This document shows positions 55,001 to 62,387 of a DNA stretch of 64,000 nt, piece by piece. The notes under the pieces are model-generated. The model was not told the origin of the DNA and ran no database searches. It worked only from the letters and a program-made list of their open reading frames with translations. The stretch's first letter is position 1. Every line of letters begins with the position of its first letter. A program made the translations under genes and the position numbers. Source of the DNA: Lewinellaceae bacterium. GTDB taxonomy: Bacteria > Bacteroidota > Bacteroidia > Chitinophagales > Saprospiraceae. Location of the stretch: positions 1 to 64,000 of the forward strand of contig JACJYO010000002.1 of the NCBI GenBank assembly GCA_020636075.1. Reading direction: 5' to 3'.

Positions 55001-57334
55001 ATAGCTGCCGGGGTTGTTGTAAACGACAGTCGGGTTTTGGTCTGTACTGGCATTCGGCGTACCGCCCGGGAACGACCAATTATAGGAGTCCGCAATGCCT
55101 GTTGTAGTATTCGTGAAATGCACAGTCAAAGGCCCGCAACCTGAGGTTACATCAGCGGTGAACCCTGCTGCAGGCGGTGCGATGAGATTTACTGTTTGGG
55201 TATTTGTCGTACTGCCACAATCATTTATTGTTGTCAACGTAACGGTGTACGAACCGCCAACTGCATAGGTGTGCACCGGATTCATCACCGTACTGGAATC
55301 GCCGTCGCCAAAATGCCACAGGTATGAGGTGCCCCCGACGGATGTGTTGGTAAATGTAACGGTCAGGTTGTCAATGGTTTTTGTAAAGTTGGCAGAAGGA
55401 ATATTCTGGACGGCGATATAATTGGAATAGGTGATAATATTTGAGCCTGCTCCATTATATGCGGTAAGGGAAACGGCGTAGGTGCCGGAAGTCGTGTAGA
55501 CCACCACCGGATTTGCCAACGACGAAGAAACCGGCGATCCACCCGGGAACTGCCAAAGATACGACGAGGCATTGCTGGACGATTGATTGGTGAATTGAAC
55601 GGTCAGTGTTGCACAACCACTTGTTGGATCTGCGGTAAAGTTTGGCGTCGGTACAGTGTTGATAGTTGCGGTTTTTGTAGAATTTCCGCAATCATTTTCA
55701 ACAAACAGCGTAACGACATAGATGCCTGCCTCCGCATAAGTATACACCGGGTTTTGTTGATTGCTAAAACCGATGCCGTCGCCAAAATCCCAGGAGTACG
55801 ATAAAGCATCTGTAGAGGTGCTTGTAAAAGTATAGGTCAGATTATCATAAGTGTAGGTAAAATTGGACACAGGCTTGGCCTGAACGGTGATCTGCTTTGA
55901 CTGAGAAACGGGGCCGCCCGCACCGCTTAGCGTAAGAGTGACAGTATATGTTCCTGGTGTAAAATAGGTTACAGTCGGATTGGTCTGGGTAGATGATGGC
56001 GGGCTTCCACCGGGGAAAGACCAAGTTCTGCCCGAAATATTCCCAGATGACAAATCGGTAAACTGCACAGCAACATCTTCACAGGGTTGATTCGGCGACC
56101 ATTCAAAATCAGCTTCAAGCGGGGGATTGCCACCGCAAGGTTCCAGACAGCCCTGGTTTATCTTTTGAGTCATATAACCATTGATCGACGATTCAGAGTT
56201 GCTACTCCACTGCGTACTGCCATTGACACTTGGACACATTATGTATTCATTTCCGACAGGACAGTTGTCGTGGGTGGCAGTGAAGTTGTGCCCGATTTCG
56301 TGAGCCGTCATGTTTCTAAGGCTCGTGGAGTTACTTGTAAAATCCTGCAAACAATGGTATTTGAGTGTATTACAAAGTCCTCCAAGGTAGGCAATGCCAA
56401 CAGTGGATCCATTAAAATTACGGTTGGTCCATAATTCTCCATTGTCAAACGACACGCCGAATCCACCACCATTGCCCCATGAGCGGAACGATGCCAATAG
56501 CGTGCTGGCATCCGTGGAGTTTGTCCAGGGGTCTGTTCCGGTTACAACGAACTGCGTTACAATTACAAAAACAATATCGTGATTGAAATTTCCGGTGTAA
56601 AGGCCTTCTACATTGTTCATAACACCAATGTTATGATTTTCTACCGCCGTTACCGAACCATATTTGGTATGCATGGCTTTGTCGGACGCAATAGCGATTT
56701 CCAGTTCATAACAGGCCATGGATTCAGCCATGTTGCCCGGATCGTTGTAGATATTTTGCTCCTTTTCCTGGTTTTCTTCTGCAGCCAATAGAACACAACC
56801 GGCATCCTGGTTTGGAATTACAGCGTGCTCGGGGTAAAACAAAAACAGATCAGGGTCGGCATCCGGTTGGTGGTACCAAAGTGGCTCGATGAAATAGGTG
56901 TCGTCAGCCAGTTTAAAATAACCATAGACGAAGTTTTTATCTAAAGTAAGCCTGACTGCTCCGCTACTACCGGCCTCGAAGCCCTTATATGCCCGATGGT
57001 CATTCCGCTTTTGTTTTTCCATGCCCGAGTCCGATGAGATCACCAGATGGTAATCCGGTGAAAGAAGGTTGCTGGGTTCGAGTTGCAATTGAAGCGTTTT
57101 ATCGCCAAGCTGGAGATGAAAAGGGGTGAATTCAGGGGAATTTTGAATAAACTGCTTGATTTCTAAAGGATTCAGCCGATAGATCGTCCATTGGCTCAGT
57201 TCCTTTTTTACCGATTCGGAGAGGTCAACTTGTTCCGGTTTTCCGATGAATGTCTGAGCAGAAATTCCGTATGGGATTAGTGCAAGCACCAAAATAACGG
57301 TCAGCTTGCAGAACGGACGTAAGTAGTTGAGCAT
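52040..57334 (-). CDS. Giant secreted metzincin-like metalloprotease with 16 PKD domains and T9SS tail
   Basis: 1764 residues from ATG 57334 (signal LTVILVLALIPYGISAQ). After a propeptide-like region, the M12-type catalytic domain (about 205-400) has HEIGHNFTATHD (345-356) and the Met-turn YIMCP (M366). The motif lacks the usual Gly of HExxHxxGxxHD (Thr352 instead). Residues about 405-1675 are 16 PKD domains as eight alternating pairs: type A (SGCGPLTVTFAN, NWSFPGGSP, NPVVVYNTPGTYTVTL) and type B (YNWDFGDMSTS, PTHSYDEDGIYTV, ATNACGTST). The last 86 residues (FRLYPNPNSGRFTVEM to AIQAKVAIQR) are a T9SS type A sorting domain. Expected location: secreted or on the cell surface, acting on proteins or matrix. 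No neighbour is functionally linked. Confidence 0.92.
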   Translation of the reverse strand: MLNYLRPFCKLTVILVLALIPYGISAQTFIGKPEQVDLSESVKKELSQWTIYRLNPLEIKQFIQNSPEFTPFHLQLGDKTLQLQLEPSNLLSPDYHLVISSDSGMEKQKRNDHRAYKGFEAGSSGAVRLTLDKNFVYGYFKLADDTYFIEPLWYHQPDADPDLFLFYPEHAVIPNQDAGCVLLAAEENQEKEQNIYNDPGNMAESMACYELEIAIASDKAMHTKYGSVTAVENHNIGVMNNVEGLYTGNFNHDIVFVIVTQFVVTGTDPWTNSTDASTLLASFRSWGNGGGFGVSFDNGELWTNRNFNGSTVGIAYLGGLCNTLKYHCLQDFTSNSTSLRNMTAHEIGHNFTATHDNCPVGNEYIMCPSVNGSTQWSSNSESSINGYMTQKINQGCLEPCGGNPPLEADFEWSPNQPCEDVAVQFTDLSSGNISGRTWSFPGGSPPSSTQTNPTVTYFTPGTYTVTLTLSGAGGPVSQSKQITVQAKPVSNFTYTYDNLTYTFTSTSTDALSYSWDFGDGIGFSNQQNPVYTYAEAGIYVVTLFVENDCGNSTKTATINTVPTPNFTADPTSGCATLTVQFTNQSSSNASSYLWQFPGGSPVSSSLANPVVVYTTSGTYAVSLTAYNGAGSNIITYSNYIAVQNIPSANFTKTIDNLTVTFTNTSVGGTSYLWHFGDGDSSTVMNPVHTYAVGGSYTVTLTTINDCGSTTNTQTVNLIAPPAAGFTADVTSGCGPLTVHFTNTTTGIADSYNWSFPGGTPNASTDQNPTVVYNNPGSYTVSLTATNAGGSNTATQTNFITVNGVPAAGFTTTISLDTVQFNNGTSGGATSYSWNFGDGNTSTQSNPLHVYDEDGTYTVVLIATNACGADTTSQSVTIVTPPTAGFTATPTSGCGPLTVTFANTSSDNAASYNWSFPGGSPTSSTLENPVVVYNTAGMYTVTLVVSNAAGSNTATQTNYITVNPGPTAGFSSSINGLTASFTNTSANSTSYNWDFGDMSTSNQANPTHSYDEDGIYTVVLTATNACGTSTFTQTITILTPPTAGFSATPTSGCGPLTVTFANTSSDNATSFNWSFPGGSPTSSTVENPVVVYNTPGTYTVTLTVSNAAGSNTATQTNYVTVNAGPTAGFTSAVNGALVNFTNTSVNSTSFAWDFGDMSNSSLPNPTHSYNEDGVYTVTLTATNPCGTSTFTETITIVTPPTAGFTASPGSGCGPLTVEFTNGSSANATTFNWSFPGGTPTSSAEENPTVVYNTPGTYTVTLIASNTAGSNTSTQTNIVTVNSGPAAGFTASVNGATVSFTNSSTNSTTYNWDFGDSNSSAEQNPTHTYSTDGTYMVTLTATNPCGTSTYTETVTIVTPPTAGFSADVTEGCAPLEVQFANASSANATSYSWTFEGGDPATSMEGDPVVVFNQPGIYTITLVATNSAGSSTTTSTVTVLGPPKVEFTSQTAGLSVVLTNNSSNASTYLWTFGDGDSSTVANPTHTYASTGDYTVILIAENECGITTDTQGVSIVGSAPIPSFTTSEQTGCAPFTVQFEDQSAGNPTAWLWTFEGGNPSSSTEQNPTVTYDAPGTYSVVLEASNLFGTNTSMVMNYITVLDLPKADFTFVADQLMVQFSNSSLNGDMYSWKFGDGNTSTEQNPAHAYTAPGTYTVELTVINNCGASTLQQMVVLVSATGEVAWLDVFRLYPNPNSGRFTVEMAGSAQREIEFVLHNAIGQLVDRQTAEFNNGALSRNFDYSNQPAGMYTLTIRSGGNAIQAKVAIQR
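52310..56122 (-). repeat. Eight-fold A/B PKD tandem array, period about 159 residues (477 nt)
   Basis: Sixteen PKD domains alternate strictly between an 83-residue type with WxFPGG and a 76-residue type with WxFGD. Central pairs (units 7-12) are nearly identical and the outer ones diverged, as expected for expansion by unequal recombination in the middle. Confidence 0.88.
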
Positions 57335-57666
57335 AGTCAAGTTTGAATTTGAAAACGAATAATTTTGATGTAGCAACTGGAACGGCCCTCAGGAGTTCAA
57401 TGAAGATATAATCGGCCTTTGATAATAAATGCTGATGCAGATAAGCAGGGGGAATGTCAGAAACAACGTTTCTTTGTAGCAATATTTGCATCAAATGTTT
57501 AGGGGGGCGAAAGTAGGGGTTGTTTGCAAAAAGAGACTTGGCAAGGTTTGTAAATTGATAATTTCGTCAAAAACAAGACGAATTTGATTATTAGCCCAAG
57601 GAAGATCATTTGAAGCCTTTTTTTAAGGAAAACACATAACTTCTCAGACAAAATAAACCTATTACG
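57335..57666. other. Divergent intergenic region between protease and outer-membrane protein genes
   Basis: 332 bases holding the upstream regions of two divergent genes. A degenerate -7 element for the protease (TACTTTCG on the minus strand, 57508-57515) has no TTTG at the right spacing. A weak stem TTCGTC/GACGAA lies near 57563-57582. No open frame or RNA gene is evident. Confidence 0.5.
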
Positions 57667-58284
57667 ATGAAGCAGTTTTGCTTACCCTTTCTACTGTTTT
57701 TCCTGTTGGCAGGAATTACCCTGTCTGCCCAAAATCAACTGGCCTTTAACACTGCGCAGGCCGGTTTTGATCTGCCAAAAGACAAAGACGGCGGGTCGTT
57801 TAAAGATCGTTTATGGTATGGCGGCGGGCTTTCACTGGGCTTTTCCGGCGGAAGCGGATACAGCCTGTTCGCCTTTGGCTTATCGCCGATGGTAGGCTAT
57901 AAAATTGTGGGGCCACTTTCTGTTGGGCCCCGATTGTCTGTTTTGTACACCTCGCAGAAATTTCCCGGGATTCAAACTTTTAATTTATTTGATGTCGAAT
58001 TGAGCGTTTTTGCCCGGGTACGGATTTACAGGGGGCTTTTTCTGCAGGGTGAATTAGGCAGTTTGTCCGATCAGTATATTTATCAGGACAATTTCAACGG
58101 CCAACTGGGAAAAGGCACCCGCACGCGTCCGGCACAGTATCTCGGCTTAGGGTATAACTTTTCCAATGGCAACGGCGGCGTTGGCCAGGAAATCGCGATT
58201 ATGTACGATTTTTACGTGGGCAACGATATTAATTCCTATGAACAGCCCTGGCAATATCGTCTGGCGTTTACCTATGGTTTTTGA
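57667..58284 (+). CDS. Outer-membrane beta-barrel protein, uncharacterised
   Basis: 205 residues with a signal peptide (FLLFFLLAGITLSAQ). The mature chain reads as barrel strands: LWYGGGLSLGFSGGSGYSLF, SPMVGYKIVGPLSVGPRLSV, VELSVFARVRIYRGLFLQGE and a terminal YRLAFTYGF ending in Phe, the usual BAM signal. No family motif is recognised. It lies 37 nt upstream of the aldolase gene in the same direction, possibly co-transcribed, although a functional link is not apparent. Confidence 0.75.
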   Translation: MKQFCLPFLLFFLLAGITLSAQNQLAFNTAQAGFDLPKDKDGGSFKDRLWYGGGLSLGFSGGSGYSLFAFGLSPMVGYKIVGPLSVGPRLSVLYTSQKFPGIQTFNLFDVELSVFARVRIYRGLFLQGELGSLSDQYIYQDNFNGQLGKGTRTRPAQYLGLGYNFSNGNGGVGQEIAIMYDFYVGNDINSYEQPWQYRLAFTYGF

Positions 58285-58321
58285 CAGAATAATTAGCTAA
58301 CTAATTTATTTTAAGTATTTT

Positions 58322-59380
58322 ATGGCAAATCAAAAAATACAGGACATACTCGGCAGTCATGCCGAATATTACCTGAATCATCAAAGTAAGACCTTCGACA
58401 AAAGTCAGTTGCATGCGCCTTCTCCCAAGCATGTCGAGCAAATTTGGATGCCCAGCAACCGAAATGCCCAAACACTCCGAAGCATCCAGCAACTGCTTGG
58501 CCACGGCCGGCTGAAAAATACCGGTTATGTAAGTATTCTGCCTGTAGACCAGGGGATTGAACATAGCGCCGGCGCCTCTTTTGCTCCGAACCCGATCTTT
58601 TTTGACCCGGAAAATATTGTCAAACTCGCCATTGAAGGCGGTTGCAATGCTGTCGCTTCAACCTATGGTGTGCTGGGATCTGTAGCGCGCAAGTATGCCC
58701 ACAAAATCCCCTTTGTGGTGAAAATCAATCACAACGAATTTCTTTCGTATCCGAATTCCTACGACCAGATCATGTTCGGCACGGTGAAAAGCGCCTGGGA
58801 CATGGGCGCCGTAGCCGTTGGCGCTACCATTTATTTCGGCTCCGCCGAAAGCAATCGCCAAATCCAGGAAGTCAGCCAGGCATTTGAACTTGCACACGAG
58901 CTGGGGATGGCAACCATCCTGTGGTGCTACCTGCGCAACAGCGAATTCAAACAGGGCGATGTTGATTACCACACCGCTGCCGACCTCACCGGCCAGGCCA
59001 ATCACCTTGGGGTAACCATCCAGGCCGATATCATCAAGCAGAAAATGCCGACAAATAATGGCGGTTACAATGCGATCAAAGTTGGAAAAACGCATCCCAA
59101 AGTGTACACTGATCTGACCAGCGATCACCCCATCGATTTGTGCCGTTATCAGGTGGCCAACTGCTACATGGGCCGCGTTGGTTTGATCAATTCGGGTGGT
59201 GAATCCAAAGGCGCAAGTGACTTGCAGGAGGCAGTTATCACTGCCGTTGTCAATAAACGCGCCGGTGGCATGGGCCTTATTTCCGGTCGGAAAGCCTTCC
59301 AACGCCCGATGAAAGAGGGTATTGGCCTGCTCAATGCCATTCAGGACGTTTACCTGGACCGCTCGATCAAACTGGCTTAA
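58322..59380 (+). CDS. fbaB: Class I fructose-bisphosphate aldolase (FbaB/DhnA family)
   Basis: 352 residues. The DhnA-type TIM barrel is recognisable by LPVDQGIEHSAGASFAPNP, FVVKINHNE, AVAVGATIYFGSAESNRQI, WCYLRNSEFK, DYHTAADLTGQANHLGV and a phosphate-binding GLINSGGES and GLISGRKAF. It uses a Schiff-base lysine rather than a metal to cleave fructose 1,6-bisphosphate in glycolysis or form it in gluconeogenesis. The length equals E. coli FbaB (about 350). The 3' end overlaps the convergent fdhD gene by 14 nt. Confidence 0.93.
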   Translation: MANQKIQDILGSHAEYYLNHQSKTFDKSQLHAPSPKHVEQIWMPSNRNAQTLRSIQQLLGHGRLKNTGYVSILPVDQGIEHSAGASFAPNPIFFDPENIVKLAIEGGCNAVASTYGVLGSVARKYAHKIPFVVKINHNEFLSYPNSYDQIMFGTVKSAWDMGAVAVGATIYFGSAESNRQIQEVSQAFELAHELGMATILWCYLRNSEFKQGDVDYHTAADLTGQANHLGVTIQADIIKQKMPTNNGGYNAIKVGKTHPKVYTDLTSDHPIDLCRYQVANCYMGRVGLINSGGESKGASDLQEAVITAVVNKRAGGMGLISGRKAFQRPMKEGIGLLNAIQDVYLDRSIKLA

Positions 59381-60194
59381 TGCGCTCGGATCCGGTGTAA
59401 ACATTAAATCGGTTTTCACGCAAAAATCCGATCAGGGTCATCCCGGAATCTTCCGCAAGCTCGAATGCCAGGCTCGATGGAGCGCCCACTGCGGCTAGTA
59501 CCGGAATGCCGGCCATCGTTGCCTTTTGAACCAGTTCGAATCCGGCCCGACCGCTTACCAGAATTATGAAATCCCGAAAGGGTAGGGAATAGGCGCTGCG
59601 CATCGCAGCGCCTATTACTTTATCTACGGCATTGTGTCTTCCTACATCCTCCCGGAGCAGCACCAATTTGCCGGTATTGTCAAACAAACCGGCCGCATGC
59701 AAGCCTCCCGTGGCCTCAAACGTTGCCTGAGCCGCACGCAGCGTATCTGGCAAGTGGTATATGATTTCGGGCGAAACTATAGGGCGCCCCTTTGCCGGGT
59801 AAAAACAACTGACGGTTTGAACGGCATCGAGCGACGCCTTACCACAAACCCCGCAGCTCGATGACGTAAACAAATGCCGGGTCAGGCGGGCTTCGTCGAT
59901 TGTGATTGCGGGCAGTAGTTCCATGGCAAGTGTATTTTCTGCCAGCCATTTTGCCGTTAAAATTTGAGTTGAGTCTTGTATGATTCCTTCAGTAAACAAA
60001 AAACCGGTAGCCAATTCTTCGTCGTCGCCGGGAGTCCGCATTGTGACGGCTATCGAAAGTTGCCGGCGTTTGTTGCTGGCGCCGTGGCCGATCCGAATTT
60101 CAAGGGGCTCCTCTTTTACCAGGTTGTCCCGGTGTTCGTGCGTACTGTCAGGAGTTATAGTCTGCGCTGAAACGCTTATGATTTTTGTATCCAC
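59367..60194 (-). CDS. fdhD: Formate dehydrogenase accessory sulfurtransferase FdhD
   Basis: FdhD passes sulfur from IscS to the molybdenum cofactor of formate dehydrogenases. Visible motifs: LVKEEPLEIRIG, VTMRTPGDDEELATGFLFTEGII, SSCGVCGKASLD (the Cys pair that carries persulfide), REDVGRHNAVDKVIG, LVSGRAGFELVQKATMAGIPVLAAVGAPSS. There is no ATG at the N-terminus: GTG at 60194 gives a 275-residue protein of normal length (VDTKIISVSAQTI), and TTG at 60263 would add 23 atypical residues. I used GTG. No formate dehydrogenase gene is in the window. It is divergent from argS and overlaps fbaB tail to tail. Confidence 0.9.
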   Translation of the reverse strand: MDTKIISVSAQTITPDSTHEHRDNLVKEEPLEIRIGHGASNKRRQLSIAVTMRTPGDDEELATGFLFTEGIIQDSTQILTAKWLAENTLAMELLPAITIDEARLTRHLFTSSSCGVCGKASLDAVQTVSCFYPAKGRPIVSPEIIYHLPDTLRAAQATFEATGGLHAAGLFDNTGKLVLLREDVGRHNAVDKVIGAAMRSAYSLPFRDFIILVSGRAGFELVQKATMAGIPVLAAVGAPSSLAFELAEDSGMTLIGFLRENRFNVYTGSERIKPV

Positions 60195-60290
60195 AGGTGG
60201 TTGTTTTTTTCGCCGGAGCCGGCCGGGGAACGCCGTGCAATTCAGGCTGTGTTTATTTTCCAAATAGTTTTTCTGCTACAAGTTAAACGA

Positions 60291-60298
60291 TACCTTTG
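60291..60298 (+). promoter_or_regulatory. -7 promoter element of argS
   Basis: TACCTTTG matches TAnnTTTG exactly, 20 nt before ATG 60318, giving a leader of about a dozen bases. The -33 side is weak (TTTTTCTG near 60268). Confidence 0.45.
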
Positions 60299-60317
60299 CG
60301 CCCTCAAATCTACAGAT

Positions 60318-62168
60318 ATGGCGATTATTGAAACCCTGCAAAAGGCTGTTGCTGCCGCACTTCAACATTATTACGGCGTGGAAATGCCTGCGGAACAAGT
60401 TCAGGTAAATACAACCTCAGCTGAATTTACAGGCGACTACACTGTGGTGGTTTTTCCGTTTGTAAAGTTAGCGAAAAAAGCCCCCGATGTGGTTGGTGCC
60501 GAAATAGGCGCTTTTTTGAAAGAAAAAGTTGACACCGTACAGGATTTCAATGTCATCAAAGGTTTCCTGAACCTGGAACTCAGCACCGAATACTGGCAAT
60601 CATTCCTAAGTGAGTTGCTAACCAACCCCGATTTTGGCAAGCAACCGGACAATGGCCACAGGGTGATGGTGGAATACTCTTCCCCGAATACCAACAAACC
60701 GCTGCACCTCGGCCATATCCGAAACTGTTTGCTGGGATGGTCTTGCAGCAAACTGCTCGAGGCAACAGGCAATCAGGTTGTACGGGCGCAGGTGATCAAC
60801 GACCGGGGGGTCGCCATTTGCAAAAGCATGCTGGCCTGGCAAAAATTTGGGGAGGGCGCTACCCCGGAGTCTTCCGGCATCAAAGGCGACCACCTTGTGG
60901 GCGAGTACTACGTGCTTTTTGAAAACAAGTCGAAGGAAGAATATGCCGCCTGGCAAAAAACAGATGCCGCGCGCGCTGTTTATCAGGCTAAAGCCAAACC
61001 GGATCAGCCGGAAGATGCTTTTTTTAAAGATTTCAAAAACAACTGGTTTAACCAATATTCTGCCCTCGGTACTGAAGTGCGGGAAATGCTGCTTCGTTGG
61101 GAAGCAGGCGACCCGGATACGGTGGCCTTGTGGAAAAAACTGAACAGTTGGGTGTATGCCGGTTTTGATGAAACGTATGCCAAACTTGGGGTCGCTTTTG
61201 ACAAATTGTATTATGAAAGCGACACCTACCTTCTGGGAAAAGACATCGTTGAAGACGGCCTGAAAAAAAAGGTGTTTTTCCGCAAGGATGACGGTTCGGT
61301 GTGGGTTGATTTGACCGATGCTGGCATGGATCAAAAAGTGGTGTTGCGGGCCGATGGCACCTCGGTGTACATCACGCAGGATTTGGGCACAGCCCGCAAA
61401 CGGTATGACGAACTGGGTTGCGACCGCGTGGTGTATGTGGTGGCAGACGAGCAGAATTACCACTTTACAGTTTTGTTTGAGGTGTTGAAACGCCTTGGGG
61501 AGCCTTATGCTGATGGCCTGCATCACCTGTCTTATGGCCTGGTTGAATTGCCTACTGGACGTATGAAAACCCGGGAAGGCACCGTCGTGGATGCCGATGA
61601 CCTGATCGAAGAAGTGATCCGGGTTGCCCGGGAGCAGGCATCCGAACATGGCGCACTCGACACCTTGAGCCCGGAAGAGCAGGAGGATACTTTGCGCAAA
61701 ATTGCCTTGGGCGCCTTGAAGTTTTTCATCATCAAAGTCAACCCGAAAAAACGGATGATCTTCAATCCGGAGGAATCGGTGGACCTCCAGGGCCAAACAG
61801 GACCGTATATCCAATACTCCGGTGTGCGCATCAACGGCCTGATGCAACGGGTCGAAAAAGAAAAAGTTGACCTGGCACCGGCAGGCTCCTACACCAATTT
61901 TGAGGATGCAGAAAAAGAATTGCTCAAAGCCTTGCATGCATACCCAGACACGGTGAAGACTGCGGCTGCCGAGTACGACCCTTCCCACCTGGCTAATTAC
62001 AGTTACAACCTGGCAAAAAGCTACCACCGGTTCTGGCACGACGTATCGGTGTTCAATGCCGACGATCCGGCGGCAAAAGCATTTCGCCTGCAATTAAGCA
62101 AGGCCGTCGGGCAGGTTTTGGCGTCGGGAATGGACCTTCTGGGTATTGAAATTCCACAACGCATGTGA
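60318..62168 (+). CDS. argS: Arginyl-tRNA synthetase
   Basis: 616 residues from ATG 60318 (AIIETLQKAVAAALQHYYG). Class I synthetase that charges tRNA-Arg. Signatures: the N-terminal Add1 domain, EYSSPNTNKPLHLGHIRNC (HIGH motif as HLGH), YITQDLGTARKRYDELGCD, and a KMSK-like loop reading GRMKTREGTVVDADDL. The C-terminal DALR anticodon-binding domain ends VGQVLASGMDLLGIEIPQRM. The longer frame from 60201 overlaps the fdhD start region and is unlikely. It is a single gene followed by a strong hairpin. Confidence 0.96.
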   Translation: MAIIETLQKAVAAALQHYYGVEMPAEQVQVNTTSAEFTGDYTVVVFPFVKLAKKAPDVVGAEIGAFLKEKVDTVQDFNVIKGFLNLELSTEYWQSFLSELLTNPDFGKQPDNGHRVMVEYSSPNTNKPLHLGHIRNCLLGWSCSKLLEATGNQVVRAQVINDRGVAICKSMLAWQKFGEGATPESSGIKGDHLVGEYYVLFENKSKEEYAAWQKTDAARAVYQAKAKPDQPEDAFFKDFKNNWFNQYSALGTEVREMLLRWEAGDPDTVALWKKLNSWVYAGFDETYAKLGVAFDKLYYESDTYLLGKDIVEDGLKKKVFFRKDDGSVWVDLTDAGMDQKVVLRADGTSVYITQDLGTARKRYDELGCDRVVYVVADEQNYHFTVLFEVLKRLGEPYADGLHHLSYGLVELPTGRMKTREGTVVDADDLIEEVIRVAREQASEHGALDTLSPEEQEDTLRKIALGALKFFIIKVNPKKRMIFNPEESVDLQGQTGPYIQYSGVRINGLMQRVEKEKVDLAPAGSYTNFEDAEKELLKALHAYPDTVKTAAAEYDPSHLANYSYNLAKSYHRFWHDVSVFNADDPAAKAFRLQLSKAVGQVLASGMDLLGIEIPQRM

Positions 62169-62226
62169 GCCTGCGTTTGGAATCTTCTTGCGGGGCCTAA
62201 AACGGTTCTTTTTCCGCCATTTTTCA

Positions 62227-62270
62227 CCTTTTTTCAGTCACGTAGCCCCGGCTATGCAACTGAAAAAAGG
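62227..62270 (+). terminator. Long hairpin between argS and fhs
   Basis: A 12-bp stem CCTTTTTTCAGT/ACTGAAAAAAGG encloses a second small stem TAGC/GCTA. It lies about 60 nt past the argS stop. The T-run is in the stem, so it may work in either direction. Confidence 0.6.
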
Positions 62271-62387
62271 TAAATACTGTCAAAAAAAGTCCTCGTTTTT
62301 GTCTCCAGCAGAAAATCCCAAACGCAGGCTAAAATTTTTCAGGCCGTGCTGTATCTTGGGGCCCGCCTAAATCAAATTTAATTAAAT

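Noticed and set aside
52310..56122. Regular repeats that might be read as a CRISPR-like or satellite array
   Set aside because: The period is 477 nt, the frame is open throughout and translates into PKD domains; it is a coding tandem repeat.
58658..59419. 253-codon minus-strand frame inside fbaB
   Set aside because: Shadow of the aldolase gene.
60618..62093. 491-codon open frame on the minus strand inside argS
   Set aside because: Antisense shadow of a clear synthetase gene; Cys/His/Phe-rich composition with no domain or signal.
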